Origin: Nitrospira sp. UBA6909
GTDB lineage: Bacteria; Nitrospirota; Nitrospiria; Nitrospirales; Nitrospiraceae
Length of the DNA stretch: 15,130 bases
Direction: 5' to 3'
NCBI GenBank assembly: GCA_002451055.1
Contig: DKBD01000092.1
Location: 1,392-16,521, forward strand
Made by a program: the position numbers and the translations under genes. This document shows, piece after piece, positions 1-8,041 of this stretch; positions within the stretch are counted from its first letter, which is position 1, and each line of letters opens with the position of its first letter. The notes beneath the pieces were generated by a model that was not told the origin of the DNA, did not search any database, and saw only the letters and a list, made by a program, of their open reading frames with translations.

Positions 1-279
1 CACCCGCTCGACCGTGACTCCCCTTATGCTCACCCGCTTCTGTCGACTATTGGCCCCAGCCTGAATCGCAATACCAGCCCGCGGAACCGCACACCGATCG
101 GCTAGGAACCTGATAAGTTCGTCGTTGGCCTCCCCGTCAATGGGAGGAGCGGCGACACGAATTTTCAACGCGTTTCCATGGAGACCAACACATTCCGTGC
201 GGTTGGCCTTAGGCTGGACATACACTGAAAGGATCACGCCTTCCCTGCTGGTCTGTGCGGCTGCTTGGCGGGAATCCAC
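1..279 (-). CDS. YggU/DUF167 (UPF0235) family protein, partial at left edge
   Basis: The minus strand reads open from about 300 down to base 1, giving 93 residues from a GTG at 279 (VDSRQAAAQ...) and continuing past the edge. Residues 14-25 and following read as the DUF167 core: a beta strand with VQPKANRTE, then LHGNALKIRVAAPPIDGEAN, then SRQKRVSIRGV, the usual order in small (about 100-residue) YggU/UPF0235 proteins. Only a few C-terminal residues should be missing. No ATG exists in frame, so the start is uncertain: GTG 279 lies 22 bases after the cbbQ-like stop but has no clear Shine-Dalgarno, while GTG 237 has AGGGAAGG just upstream but would trim the N-terminus. The family's molecular function is not established. 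Close spacing suggests co-transcription with the ATPase upstream. The family call is from recognised motifs; function is left open. Confidence 0.85.
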   Translation of the reverse strand, partial: MDSRQAAAQTSREGVILSVYVQPKANRTECVGLHGNALKIRVAAPPIDGEANDELIRFLADRCAVPRAGIAIQAGANSRQKRVSIRGVTVERV

Positions 280-301
280 GCTAGGAATCGACCGGCGTGA
301 G

Positions 302-1117
302 TTAAAAGACCGCTTTGACCAATTCCAGAATGCTGCGCTGCATGTCCGGATCGTCCGTAATCGGACGGGCGACCGCCGCCTCGCACGCTCGCTCCGGAGA
401 CACGCCTTGCTTGATCAGCGCGCCCGCATAAATCAGGAGTCTCGTACTGACGCCTTCTTCGAGCCCGTGATTCTTGAGGTTCCGAACTTTGCCGCCGAGT
501 TTCACAAGGCGTTCGGCCATCGAGCGGCTGACCCCCGCCTCTTGTTCAACCACCGTGGTCTCGATATCCGCTGGAGGATAGTCGAATTCAATCGCCATGA
601 ACCGCTGCTTCGTGCTCTGTTTCAAATCCTTGAGGACGCTCTGGTATCCGGGATTGTAGGAGATCACAAGCATAAAATCGTCGGCGGCTTCCAGGACCTG
701 TCCCTTCTTTTCAATCGGCAACACCCGGCGGTCATCACCGAGGGGATGGATGATGACGGTCGTATCCTTACGGGCTTCCACCACTTCATCAAGATACACA
801 ATCGCGCCGTGCTTGACGCCGACCGTCAGCGGCCCATCCATCCAAACCGTTTCCTGCCCTTTGAGCAGATAGCGCCCAACCAGATCGGAAGCCGTGAGAT
901 CTTCGTGGCAAGCCACGGTAATCAACGGACGCCCAAGCTTAAATGCCATATGCTGGACGAATCTCGTCTTTCCACACCCCGTCGGCCCCTTCAACATCAC
1001 GGCCATTTTGCTGCGCGCAGCAATCGTGAAGAGCCCCACTTCTCCGCGAACCTCGGCGTAGAAGGGCTCCTGCTCGATCCGATGTCGCCCAATGTCGATT
1101 TCTCGCCCAGTTTGCAT
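302..1117 (-). CDS. CbbQ/NirQ/NorQ-family MoxR AAA+ ATPase
   Basis: This 271-residue cytoplasmic protein has a complete AAA+ core: Walker A GPTGCGKT (44-51), Walker B AIVYLDEV (105-112), sensor-1 Asn155 in SYNPGYQ, an arginine-finger region STKQRF (168-173), sensor-2 region STRLL (224-228), and a C-terminal RPITDDPDM segment typical of CbbQ/NorQ. Known members are chaperone-type ATPases that remodel or activate a metalloenzyme (Rubisco for CbbQ, nitric oxide reductase for NorQ), working with a VWA-domain partner (CbbO or NorD). Neither a target enzyme nor a VWA partner is adjacent here, so the client is unknown and I give no gene symbol. The ATG at 1117 is preceded by GGGGAG at suitable spacing. 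A 169-base gap separates it from the kinase upstream, so it may have its own promoter. Confidence 0.92.
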   Translation of the reverse strand: MQTGREIDIGRHRIEQEPFYAEVRGEVGLFTIAARSKMAVMLKGPTGCGKTRFVQHMAFKLGRPLITVACHEDLTASDLVGRYLLKGQETVWMDGPLTVGVKHGAIVYLDEVVEARKDTTVIIHPLGDDRRVLPIEKKGQVLEAADDFMLVISYNPGYQSVLKDLKQSTKQRFMAIEFDYPPADIETTVVEQEAGVSRSMAERLVKLGGKVRNLKNHGLEEGVSTRLLIYAGALIKQGVSPERACEAAVARPITDDPDMQRSILELVKAVF

Positions 1118-1286
1118 GGCTCCGTCTCCCCGGTCTATTCAACTATGCGGAATGGAATGATCCGGTTGCGGTCTTTACCGGAGAAAGGAACGGTTTTCCG
1201 CTGTGCCGGAGTCTCGACAGAGGCACGATAAACAGAACCACGCGGGAAGATCAAGCCACGGCCAACAGAAGACCGCCGGTTCGCCC

Positions 1287-4200
1287 TCAGACAACGTTTA
1301 TTCTATCTAATACTTCCCGCACTTTTTCCATGAGTACGTTCGGCGTGAAAGGTTTCTCAATAAAGTTCTTATCCAGCTTGACCTCGCCTTTCTTGAATAT
1401 CGGGTGGTCGGGATATCCGGACATATATAGAACCTTGGCCTCAGGCCGCAAGGCGGTCAGCTTTTCGGCCACTTCCGGCCCGCTCATCTGCGGCATCACG
1501 ACATCGGTGAGCAGCAAATGAATCGGCCCCATGTGCCTGGCTCCAAGCAGCAACGCTTCGATTCCGTGGCGAGCGACCAGTACTTGATATCCACTCATCC
1601 GCAACGTCTCATGTACAAGCCCGCGAACGGACGGATCATCTTCCACCAGCAAGATGGTTTCCTGCCCTCGATTCCGACTAGCCCCCTTCTGTACGGTTTC
1701 AGCCTCTTCAACCGTCTCACCGACGCGGGGGAAATAAATTTTACAGGTTGTCCCCCGCCCCAGTTGGCTCTCGATTCCGATGGTACCGCCGCTTTGCTTC
1801 ACAATACCGTAGACCGTCGAGAGACCGAGGCCGGTTCCCTTTCCGCTTTCTTTCGTCGTATAAAACGGTTCGAACAAATGTGATTGGACCTCCTTGGTCA
1901 TGCCATGGCCCGAATCTTTGAGCGCCAGCATGACGTAGGAGCCCTCCTCCAAAATCACCTTTTCCGGTTGAGTCCCTTTTTCAATCGTGACGTTTCGAGT
2001 TTCGATCGTCAGCTGGCCGCCCGTCGGCATGGCATCCCGCGCATTCACGGCGAGATTCATGACGACCTGCTCGATCTGCCCTGGATCGGCTTTGATCGGC
2101 CACACTTCCGGCTCAAGATCCGTCCAGAGCTGAATGACGTCTTCCCCGACCAGCCGCCGAAGCATGCTGTCCATGTTCAAGATGATCGCGTTCAAATCGA
2201 CGACCTTCGCGGCGACAACTTGGCGACGGCTGAACGCCAGGAGCTGTCTCGTAAGGCCGGCGGCCCGATCCGCCGCTTTCTTCACCTCTTCCAGATCGCG
2301 ACGCGAAGGCTCATCCTGCGCCATACGGGACAAAATCAATTCACTGTACCCCCGGATGACGGTGAGCAAATTGTTGAAGTCATGTGCAACACCGCCGGCC
2401 AGCCGGCCAATGGCCTCCATTTTCTGCGATTGCCGTAACTGCGCTTCCGTCTGACGCAATGCCTCCTCGGCCCGCGCACGTTCTCCGAACTGCCCGATTT
2501 TGAGTCCGATATCGGCCATCATCTTGAGTAACTCTTCATCCGACTCCTGCACCTGCCGGCTGAAGAATTCAATTACACCCTCGATCTCTCCAGCGACCCG
2601 AATCGGAAATCCAAACGCGCCACGCAGTTCCGGTTTCGCTGCCCCCAATCTGGGGAAATTGGAATCAAGCATGATGTCCGTCACCCAGATCGGCATCCCA
2701 CTCTTCCAAATCCGTCCCGGCAACCCCTCTCCCCGCTGAAAAGTCTGCTCTCCTGTCGACTGAACAAATTTCTCGGCATCAAGCGACGCCGCTTTCCATT
2801 GATTGAGGCAACGCAACAGCCCCGATTGCCTGTCTACCCTCCAGAACACACCCAGATCCCACTCCAGACTATTGCCGACCGCTTCCATGATTTTGGGCGC
2901 CGCTTCTTCAAGCGTGACGGCGATGCCCAAAACACGGGTGACTGCATATTGCGAGGCGAGGCGCCGCTCGACTCTGCGACGGTCCGTTATGTCACGAACG
3001 AAGGCGCTGAACATGTAGGACTCACCGACACGGGCCGGCGACACCGACAGCTCAACCGGAAAGTCCCGACCGTCTTTGTGCTGCGCCATGATCTCGATGC
3101 GGCGATTCAGAATCGGGCCGACTCCGGTTTTGAGATACTCGCGCAGGCCCTGAACGTGAGCCTCCCGATCACGGGGAGGGATGACGGTTTCCGAAAGCGA
3201 CCGCCCCAGCACTTCTTTTCGTGTCCACCCGAAAATAGCCGTCGCTTGAGTATTCCAATCCGTCACAATACCTGCGGCATTGATGGTAATCACGCCGTCG
3301 AGCGCGGTTTCGATGATCGCCACATTGCGCTCCTGGCTTTGCATCAACGCCGTCTCGGCGGCCCTCGCCCAGGCTCCCTCCTGCTGCGCTTGGCGTTCTT
3401 TCCCTCGCAAGCGGATGGTCAGCCAAATCAGGAGCGCAATCAACAGAATGGAGGCCGCACCTCCTATGGCCACCATTTCCCACAGCATGGATCGACTAGA
3501 CGCAATAATGACGTTCCGGTCCATCCGCATGAGCACGGACCAGTTGAACCCCGGAAAGTCGGCACGCCCCCTGGTTACCGCATACCCGGTAACGACCGAC
3601 ACGGAACGGTTTTCATGGACCTCCTCGACAAATCCTGAACGACCTTCCAAGCTCGCCAAGGCGGAGGACACGCCCATGGATCGCAGGTTGATCATCCCCT
3701 TATGGGCCAGATTCGAGTCCACAATTACCTCGCCGGTCCGGGATACAATCTTGTATTCGACCAGGCCGTAAAATTGTGCCCGATGCTCCAAGGTGCGAAG
3801 GCTCCCGAATGTAGCTTCTTCAATGGTGTGTCGGGCAATGTGGCTGCTCAACGCCCCTTGAAACAGCCCTTGTTCGTCAAGCAACGGCGCTGAGAAGATC
3901 ACCGTATCTATTTCGCGACCATCTTCATGACCTCCCCTATCATCCGCAATGACCTCGTGCCGCGAGCGAACGGATTGAAACCAGCTGCTTCGGCTGAAGT
4001 CCTGCCCAATGAATGTGTCGTCGGTCGACGCAATCATGATGCCCTGGTGATCAGTAACGCCTAACCAGAGATAGTCCGGCGAATACGCTATTCGCTTGTT
4101 CTTGAGATAATCGGTCATATAGGCGCGATCATGGAAACGCAACGCCAGAATGTTGCCCATCAGTTGGGCGTCACGGTATCGTTCATACAACAGCTGATCC

Positions 4201-4394
4201 AGCTTGTCCGATGCTTCCGCGGCCGCGATCATCAATTCTTTCCCTGCCGAATTCACAAGACGCCGCTCCATGTTATTGAGCAGCAAGAGGCCGCCTCCCA
4301 AGAGGCATGCCACGGCCACTAGTGCAAAACTTGTCAACCAGCCATATCGCCGTTCAATAACAGAAAGAGATAATGATTTGCCGAAGACGGTCAT
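1287..4394 (-). CDS. Membrane hybrid sensor histidine kinase (Cache-PAS-GAF-HisKA-HATPase-REC)
   Basis: This 1035-residue protein has a transmembrane helix at about 19-41, an extracytoplasmic region at about 45-300 resembling a dCache sensor domain, and a second helix at about 305-327. A PAS domain (about 355-470, ending FVRDITDRR), a GAF-like domain (about 485-635), and a short coiled linker follow. The HisKA H-box is GGVAHDFNNLL with phosphoacceptor His671. The ATPase domain has N-box Asn780/Asn784, G1 DSGHGM (827-832), F-box FEPFYTT (841-847) and G2 GKGTGLGLS (851-859). The C-terminal receiver has acidic pocket Asp919/Asp920, phosphoacceptor Asp964 in LTDVVMP and Lys1014 in EKPF. All key residues for autophosphorylation and phosphotransfer are present. 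No separate response regulator or DNA-binding output is adjacent, so the downstream target is unknown. Its ATG overlaps the stop of the upstream gene (ATGA), which points to translational coupling. The ligand of the sensor domain cannot be inferred. Confidence 0.95.
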   Translation of the reverse strand: MTVFGKSLSLSVIERRYGWLTSFALVAVACLLGGGLLLLNNMERRLVNSAGKELMIAAAEASDKLDQLLYERYRDAQLMGNILALRFHDRAYMTDYLKNKRIAYSPDYLWLGVTDHQGIMIASTDDTFIGQDFSRSSWFQSVRSRHEVIADDRGGHEDGREIDTVIFSAPLLDEQGLFQGALSSHIARHTIEEATFGSLRTLEHRAQFYGLVEYKIVSRTGEVIVDSNLAHKGMINLRSMGVSSALASLEGRSGFVEEVHENRSVSVVTGYAVTRGRADFPGFNWSVLMRMDRNVIIASSRSMLWEMVAIGGAASILLIALLIWLTIRLRGKERQAQQEGAWARAAETALMQSQERNVAIIETALDGVITINAAGIVTDWNTQATAIFGWTRKEVLGRSLSETVIPPRDREAHVQGLREYLKTGVGPILNRRIEIMAQHKDGRDFPVELSVSPARVGESYMFSAFVRDITDRRRVERRLASQYAVTRVLGIAVTLEEAAPKIMEAVGNSLEWDLGVFWRVDRQSGLLRCLNQWKAASLDAEKFVQSTGEQTFQRGEGLPGRIWKSGMPIWVTDIMLDSNFPRLGAAKPELRGAFGFPIRVAGEIEGVIEFFSRQVQESDEELLKMMADIGLKIGQFGERARAEEALRQTEAQLRQSQKMEAIGRLAGGVAHDFNNLLTVIRGYSELILSRMAQDEPSRRDLEEVKKAADRAAGLTRQLLAFSRRQVVAAKVVDLNAIILNMDSMLRRLVGEDVIQLWTDLEPEVWPIKADPGQIEQVVMNLAVNARDAMPTGGQLTIETRNVTIEKGTQPEKVILEEGSYVMLALKDSGHGMTKEVQSHLFEPFYTTKESGKGTGLGLSTVYGIVKQSGGTIGIESQLGRGTTCKIYFPRVGETVEEAETVQKGASRNRGQETILLVEDDPSVRGLVHETLRMSGYQVLVARHGIEALLLGARHMGPIHLLLTDVVMPQMSGPEVAEKLTALRPEAKVLYMSGYPDHPIFKKGEVKLDKNFIEKPFTPNVLMEKVREVLDRINVV

Positions 4395-5959
4395 CCTTCA
4401 AACTCAGTGATCACGTAATTATCGATCATGGACGCTGGATGGTAAGCCAGCTTGGCCGTTCGCAAACCGGCCAGTCCGGCATCATCCATGGCATTGATAA
4501 AGACCCCGCCGTAGGCGATCGCGACGCGACAGGTTTCTCGAAACAACCACTGGGCCAAACCGGGAATCGATCGATCGGCCACCTCCAAGAGAACACACCA
4601 TGTCCTCGGCGTCATCCAATAGCCGAAGGTATAGGCCACAATCCGGTTCCGCGCGATCGCCACTCTTCCCGAAAGACCGATTCGCTCATGTTCGGCCAAT
4701 GCCAACGCATGCGCCCTCTTAGCGTCCTGAAGCAGCAAAAAGGCTGTCTCGCCGATCGACCCCGCCCGCTTCTGTTCAGCCCAGCGGTCCTGCAAGGCAA
4801 GACAGCCGTCCCTGTGTCGGTTATGATATGGTTCCACTACGATAGTCTGTTCCCGTTCAACACGATTGCAGAGCGCTCGCTGGGACTTATACCGGTCCCC
4901 GGCCAACACCGCCAACGCCTCGGCCTGGTAGAGATAATCGCCCTCCTTTTGCCGGCACCGCATCCCGATTCGTTCCAGCGCAACCTTCTGCTGGGTCGTC
5001 ACGTTTTCGATCCGGGTAACCGGCGACGGCCCGTTCCACTCCCGCATCAGTCTGAAGGCTTCGCCCACCGTGTCTTCCAGCGGCCTCGATCCCAATGGAG
5101 GCAGCGGCATGAACCATCCGTCAGGAGAGTGCGCAAACAAAAAGAATGTCTCTCCCGAGTCCATCCACCAATAGGGTAACTGCGTCGTCCAGATGTAATG
5201 ATAGGGGAAGGCATATGCGGCGAGCGCATCAGGACCGAGGACATCTGCCCGTTCAAGGGCCTGGACAAAACGCGGCGCATCCCCAGGGGTCAATGCATGG
5301 AGGCAAGAGGCGACACGCCTCTTCCGCGAGCGGGCCGTGAGTTCCGGAAGCGGCCTTATGACGACGACATCGTCCTGAAAGCGTCCGATCAGGCGAGGGT
5401 TGGACGCAATCGTCTCGATCATCTCCTCCGACTTCAGCAGAGCGGCGACGCGTTCCGCATGAGCAGCGATCACACCGGAAACCGTCTCGTGCATGACGGG
5501 GCACTTGGTATCCCAGCCAAGCAACACCTCTTCTTGGGCCGCATCCCACATGAGAGCCAAGGGATACAACCGGCAATCCAACGGCCGCGCCTCGTAGATG
5601 CCGCACCGACCGGACACCGGATTGAATGCTGGACAGATGTACCCCTCTCCAATTGGATTCTTCACCAGATGGATCTGCGAGCCGGACAGTTCAGGAAAGG
5701 AAGCAGGAGGCAGGCCATGCGCCACAGCCGCGGCGATTTCATCTACGGAAAAATATGGACGCAAGAAGCTGTCGGCTTCGGGGAACCGGCAACAGACGTC
5801 GCATCGGAAACAAACGGAGTCGGGCACCAATTGGGGCAATACCTTAGGCACAACCGCTAATGGTATGGATTCAATGCCAAGCAGATCCATTACGCTCTTA
5901 TCATACGACGCACGCTGAATTGTAGCAAGCAAGGTCTGCTTACTTTTGCGAAACTGCAT
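4391..5959 (-). CDS. YkgJ-type Cys-cluster domain fused to DUF2156 (GNAT-fold transferase-like) domain
   Basis: A 522-residue soluble protein. The N-terminal half carries a YkgJ-like zinc/iron-chelating cluster: Cys50, Cys53, Cys56, Cys57 (CxxCxxCC), then Cys109, Cys119, Cys129 and Cys153 in the usual CPAF/C.IY..RPLDCR setting. The C-terminal half (about 215-522) resembles DUF2156, the GNAT-fold domain shared with the C-terminal part of phosphatidylglycerol lysyltransferases (MprF): WWMDSGETF, PPLG, RIENV, DYLY, and a late GGVFINAMDDAGLAGL segment. No membrane helices are visible, so it lacks the MprF flippase part. I start at ATG 5959, which has AGGAGAGG seven bases upstream. An in-frame extension to 6175 is rejected because it crosses the divergent promoter region. 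The gene overlaps the kinase by 4 bases. Function is unknown; an acyl- or aminoacyl-transferase acting with a bound metal cluster is a guess. Confidence 0.85.
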   Translation of the reverse strand: MQFRKSKQTLLATIQRASYDKSVMDLLGIESIPLAVVPKVLPQLVPDSVCFRCDVCCRFPEADSFLRPYFSVDEIAAAVAHGLPPASFPELSGSQIHLVKNPIGEGYICPAFNPVSGRCGIYEARPLDCRLYPLALMWDAAQEEVLLGWDTKCPVMHETVSGVIAAHAERVAALLKSEEMIETIASNPRLIGRFQDDVVVIRPLPELTARSRKRRVASCLHALTPGDAPRFVQALERADVLGPDALAAYAFPYHYIWTTQLPYWWMDSGETFFLFAHSPDGWFMPLPPLGSRPLEDTVGEAFRLMREWNGPSPVTRIENVTTQQKVALERIGMRCRQKEGDYLYQAEALAVLAGDRYKSQRALCNRVEREQTIVVEPYHNRHRDGCLALQDRWAEQKRAGSIGETAFLLLQDAKRAHALALAEHERIGLSGRVAIARNRIVAYTFGYWMTPRTWCVLLEVADRSIPGLAQWLFRETCRVAIAYGGVFINAMDDAGLAGLRTAKLAYHPASMIDNYVITEFEG

Positions 5960-5966
5960 GTCGTGC

Positions 5967-5974
5967 CCTCTCCT
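5967..5974 (-). promoter_or_regulatory. Ribosome binding site deciding the YkgJ-DUF2156 start
   Basis: On the minus strand AGGAGAGG lies seven bases before ATG 5959. No comparable site precedes the in-frame upstream start at 6175, so this fixes the shorter 522-residue protein. Confidence 0.75.
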
Positions 5975-6083
5975 CAGGAAGCAGGGCGAAGCCCGGGCCT
6001 CTTGTCGAACCCACGACCGCGTGTTAGCATTCTTCCGGCTTGCCTCTCTTGAAGCGTCGCAGCCTGGGCTAGCGCGCCACGGT

Positions 6084-6089
6084 AAAGGA
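6084..6089 (+). promoter_or_regulatory. Ribosome binding site for the TTG start of the ATP-grasp-like gene
   Basis: AAAGGA lies eight bases before TTG 6098. An in-frame TAA at 6083-6085 means no start further upstream is possible, and the next in-frame ATG is far inside the conserved region, so the TTG is the best choice. Confidence 0.6.
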
Positions 6090-6097
6090 TCCTCTCG

Positions 6098-7603
6098 TTG
6101 GCACAAACCGAACCCTGTTGCCCGTCGCTCCGGATTGAAACAGCGCTCAGCCGCTGCGCCGGTATCCGCGCGCAATTGCGTGCGGCGAATTTATTCGCCG
6201 CCCCGTCTTTGCCTCCTGCCACCGGAAGTGCCCCGACCGTACAAGCGACTGCATCATGGCGCATCAGCCCATGCCCCCTGCTTCTGACCCGCGAACAATC
6301 TGAATTCTTCACAGCGCTGGGGCCACAACTGTTCTCGTTCTCCCGCGCGCTGAACCGCCTCTACTACGAAAGCGCCAAGGGCGTGCAACCAGCCTGGGTC
6401 GCCCGTTATCTGGATCAAGGCAAGCCGGAAGGATTGGTGAACTATAGCCGCATGAAACGGTTTCGGGAATCGTTGCCGGCCGTCATCCGGCCGGACGTCA
6501 TTCCCACGCAAGACGGCATGGTCATCACCGAACTTGATTCGGTGCCAGGCGGCATCGGACTTACGGCCGCGATGAGTCACGCATACGCAGACCCCCCCGC
6601 TCACTCCTCTCCACTTACCCCTCCCCGGCATGCGCTCATCGGAGACCGGGACGGCATGGTGAGAGGCTTCGCCTCGATGCTGCAGTCCGCCCAAGGACGG
6701 CACAGCGGCAGCGTGGCCATCGTCGTATCCGAAGAAGCCAAGGACTATCGGCCTGAGATGTCCTGGCTGGCAGCACAACTCCGCGAACAAGGCCTGCCTG
6801 TCTGGTGCGTCGAGCCGCGTGAGATTCGCTTTACAGAGGACGGGCTTTACCTCCGGATAGAGGGCGAGGATCAGGCCGTCGGCTTGATCTACCGGTTCTA
6901 CGAATTGTTCGATTTGCCGAATATCCCAAAGGCCGAGTTGATTCACTATGCTGTCAAAAAAGATCGGGTGGCGGTCACGCCTCCCTACAAACCGGCACTG
7001 GAGGAGAAATCGGCTTTCGCCCTCCTTCACCATCCGATCCTGCGACCCTACTGGGAGAAGGAACTTGGCACGGACTGCTTCCTGCATCTCACCGCGATCA
7101 TGCCGCGAACGTGGCTGCTGGACCCGGCACCGATTCCCGCCACCGCGACAATCCCGAATTTGTACCTCGGAGGGCGTGCCATCGCGAATTGGGCTGACTT
7201 GGCGGCGGCCACGCAGAAGGAACGTCACTTTGTGATCAAGCCGTCCGGGTTCTCCGAGCTGGCCTGGGGGAGCCGAGGCGTCTCGATCGGACATGACCTG
7301 CCGCAATCGGAGTGGGCCGCCGCGCTTCAGAACGCGTTGGCGTCTTTTCCGACTACGCCGTACCTCTTACAGGAGTTTCACAAGGGCCGGTTGTTCGAAA
7401 CCGAGTACATGGACGAGGGGACTCAAACCATAGTACGCATGACCGGGCGGGCGCGCCTCTCCCCATACTATTTCATCACTGGCGAAAAGGTGGAGTTGGC
7501 TGGTATCCTGGCGACGATCTGTCCGGCCGACAAGAAGATCCTTCATGGGATGAAGGACGCCATCATGGTCCCATGCGCCGTTGCTACAGAGAATGCTCGA
7601 TGA
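6098..7603 (+). CDS. ATP-grasp-like conserved protein, function unassigned
   Basis: This 501-residue protein has ATP-grasp character. It carries RPDVIPT (131-137) and ITELDSVPGGIGLT (143-156), which resemble the substrate/ATP-side motifs of circularly permuted or glutathionylspermidine-synthase-like ATP-grasp enzymes. Lys381 in FVIKPSGF and the glycine-rich SRGVSIG (392-398) look like the nucleotide-binding lysine and loop, and LLQEFHKG (423-430) matches the usual QE strand. RARLSPYYF (451-459) and ATICPADKK follow. Such enzymes join a carboxylate to an amine through an acyl-phosphate. The start is TTG with AAAGGA upstream. The gene opens a tightly spaced plus-strand cluster with a glutaredoxin-like protein and lysine 2,3-aminomutase. 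A ligase that uses the aminomutase product is attractive but unproven. I recognise the fold features, not a named family. Confidence 0.8.
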   Translation: MAQTEPCCPSLRIETALSRCAGIRAQLRAANLFAAPSLPPATGSAPTVQATASWRISPCPLLLTREQSEFFTALGPQLFSFSRALNRLYYESAKGVQPAWVARYLDQGKPEGLVNYSRMKRFRESLPAVIRPDVIPTQDGMVITELDSVPGGIGLTAAMSHAYADPPAHSSPLTPPRHALIGDRDGMVRGFASMLQSAQGRHSGSVAIVVSEEAKDYRPEMSWLAAQLREQGLPVWCVEPREIRFTEDGLYLRIEGEDQAVGLIYRFYELFDLPNIPKAELIHYAVKKDRVAVTPPYKPALEEKSAFALLHHPILRPYWEKELGTDCFLHLTAIMPRTWLLDPAPIPATATIPNLYLGGRAIANWADLAAATQKERHFVIKPSGFSELAWGSRGVSIGHDLPQSEWAAALQNALASFPTTPYLLQEFHKGRLFETEYMDEGTQTIVRMTGRARLSPYYFITGEKVELAGILATICPADKKILHGMKDAIMVPCAVATENAR

Positions 7604-7659
7604 TGAATAATATTGAAAGCGCACTCTCTATGCCGAACGCCGACGTCAGGAAGTCTCCG

Positions 7660-7679
7660 TCAACATTGAACGCTGAACG
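7660..7679 (+). repeat. Short degenerate heptamer repeat
   Basis: TCAACAT, TGAACGC and TGAACG lie head to tail in the 88-base gap between the ATP-grasp-like and glutaredoxin-like genes. The last two units match exactly over six bases; the first matches at four of seven. It resembles in style the heptamer run at 11527-11550. Confidence 0.45.
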
Positions 7680-7691
7680 GTAGCCATTGGT

Positions 7692-8024
7692 ATGTCTATC
7701 ACGCTGTACCATGTCGATTGGTGCCCTGACTGTCATGTGGTCCGCAATAAACTGGCAGACCTGGGGCTGGCCTATGACGATATCATCGTCCCCGATGTCA
7801 GACGACTGCGCACGCAAGTCCACAAGGTGTCCGGGCAATATTATGTGCCGGTTCTCCATGACGGCGAACTTGTCCTGACGGAAACCGCCGACATTCTGGC
7901 CTATCTGGACGAGCGATACGGCACCGGCGACGGGGGAGCGGTCTCACGGTTTCAGTCGCAGGCCCTCGCGACGCCAGACACGCCTGGTAAAGACGACGAC
8001 CACCCTTCTTGTCGGATCAACTGA
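7692..8024 (+). CDS. Glutaredoxin-like thioredoxin-fold protein
   Basis: This 110-residue cytoplasmic protein has a dithiol active site CPDC (11-14) directly after the first strand, a cis-proline Pro53 in YVPVL, and the GSH-side segment TETADILAYL (63-72), the layout of glutaredoxins and of GST N-terminal domains. Length to about residue 78 is that of a glutaredoxin; the remaining 30 or so residues are a polar, probably disordered tail. It would reduce disulfides or mixed thiols. Its place 17 bases before the aminomutase suggests a role in keeping a neighbour's cysteines reduced or in handling a thiol substrate, which is inference. Start ATG 7692 has only a weak Shine-Dalgarno. Confidence 0.88.
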   Translation: MSITLYHVDWCPDCHVVRNKLADLGLAYDDIIVPDVRRLRTQVHKVSGQYYVPVLHDGELVLTETADILAYLDERYGTGDGGAVSRFQSQALATPDTPGKDDDHPSCRIN

Positions 8025-8030
8025 TCAACG

Positions 8031-8035
8031 AAGGA
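8031..8035 (+). promoter_or_regulatory. Ribosome binding site deciding the aminomutase start
   Basis: AAGGA lies six bases before ATG 8042. The in-frame TTG at 8009 has no such site and would overlap the preceding gene, so 8042 is preferred. Confidence 0.75.
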
Positions 8036-8041
8036 CGACTT

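Noticed and set aside
125..1231. Long plus-strand reading frame across the left end
   Set aside because: It lies opposite the CbbQ-like ATPase and YggU-family genes, whose motifs are clear, and its protein has no recognisable domain.
2799..3638. 279-residue plus-strand frame
   Set aside because: It is a shadow of the histidine kinase on the other strand; the kinase motifs are continuous there.
5960..6175. 72-residue N-terminal extension of the YkgJ-DUF2156 protein
   Set aside because: Arg/Cys/Ala-rich and without motif, it would overlap the start of the divergent gene, while ATG 5959 has a strong ribosome binding site.
6254..7306. 350-residue minus-strand reading frame
   Set aside because: It is antisense to the ATP-grasp-like gene in high-G+C DNA and shows no motif.
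7600..7683. 27-residue ORF overlapping the ATP-grasp-like stop (ATGA)
   Set aside because: It has no ribosome binding site, no motif, and ends inside the heptamer repeat; it is probably chance.
8009..8041. TTG start for the aminomutase
   Set aside because: It would overlap the glutaredoxin-like gene and has no Shine-Dalgarno; ATG 8042 does.
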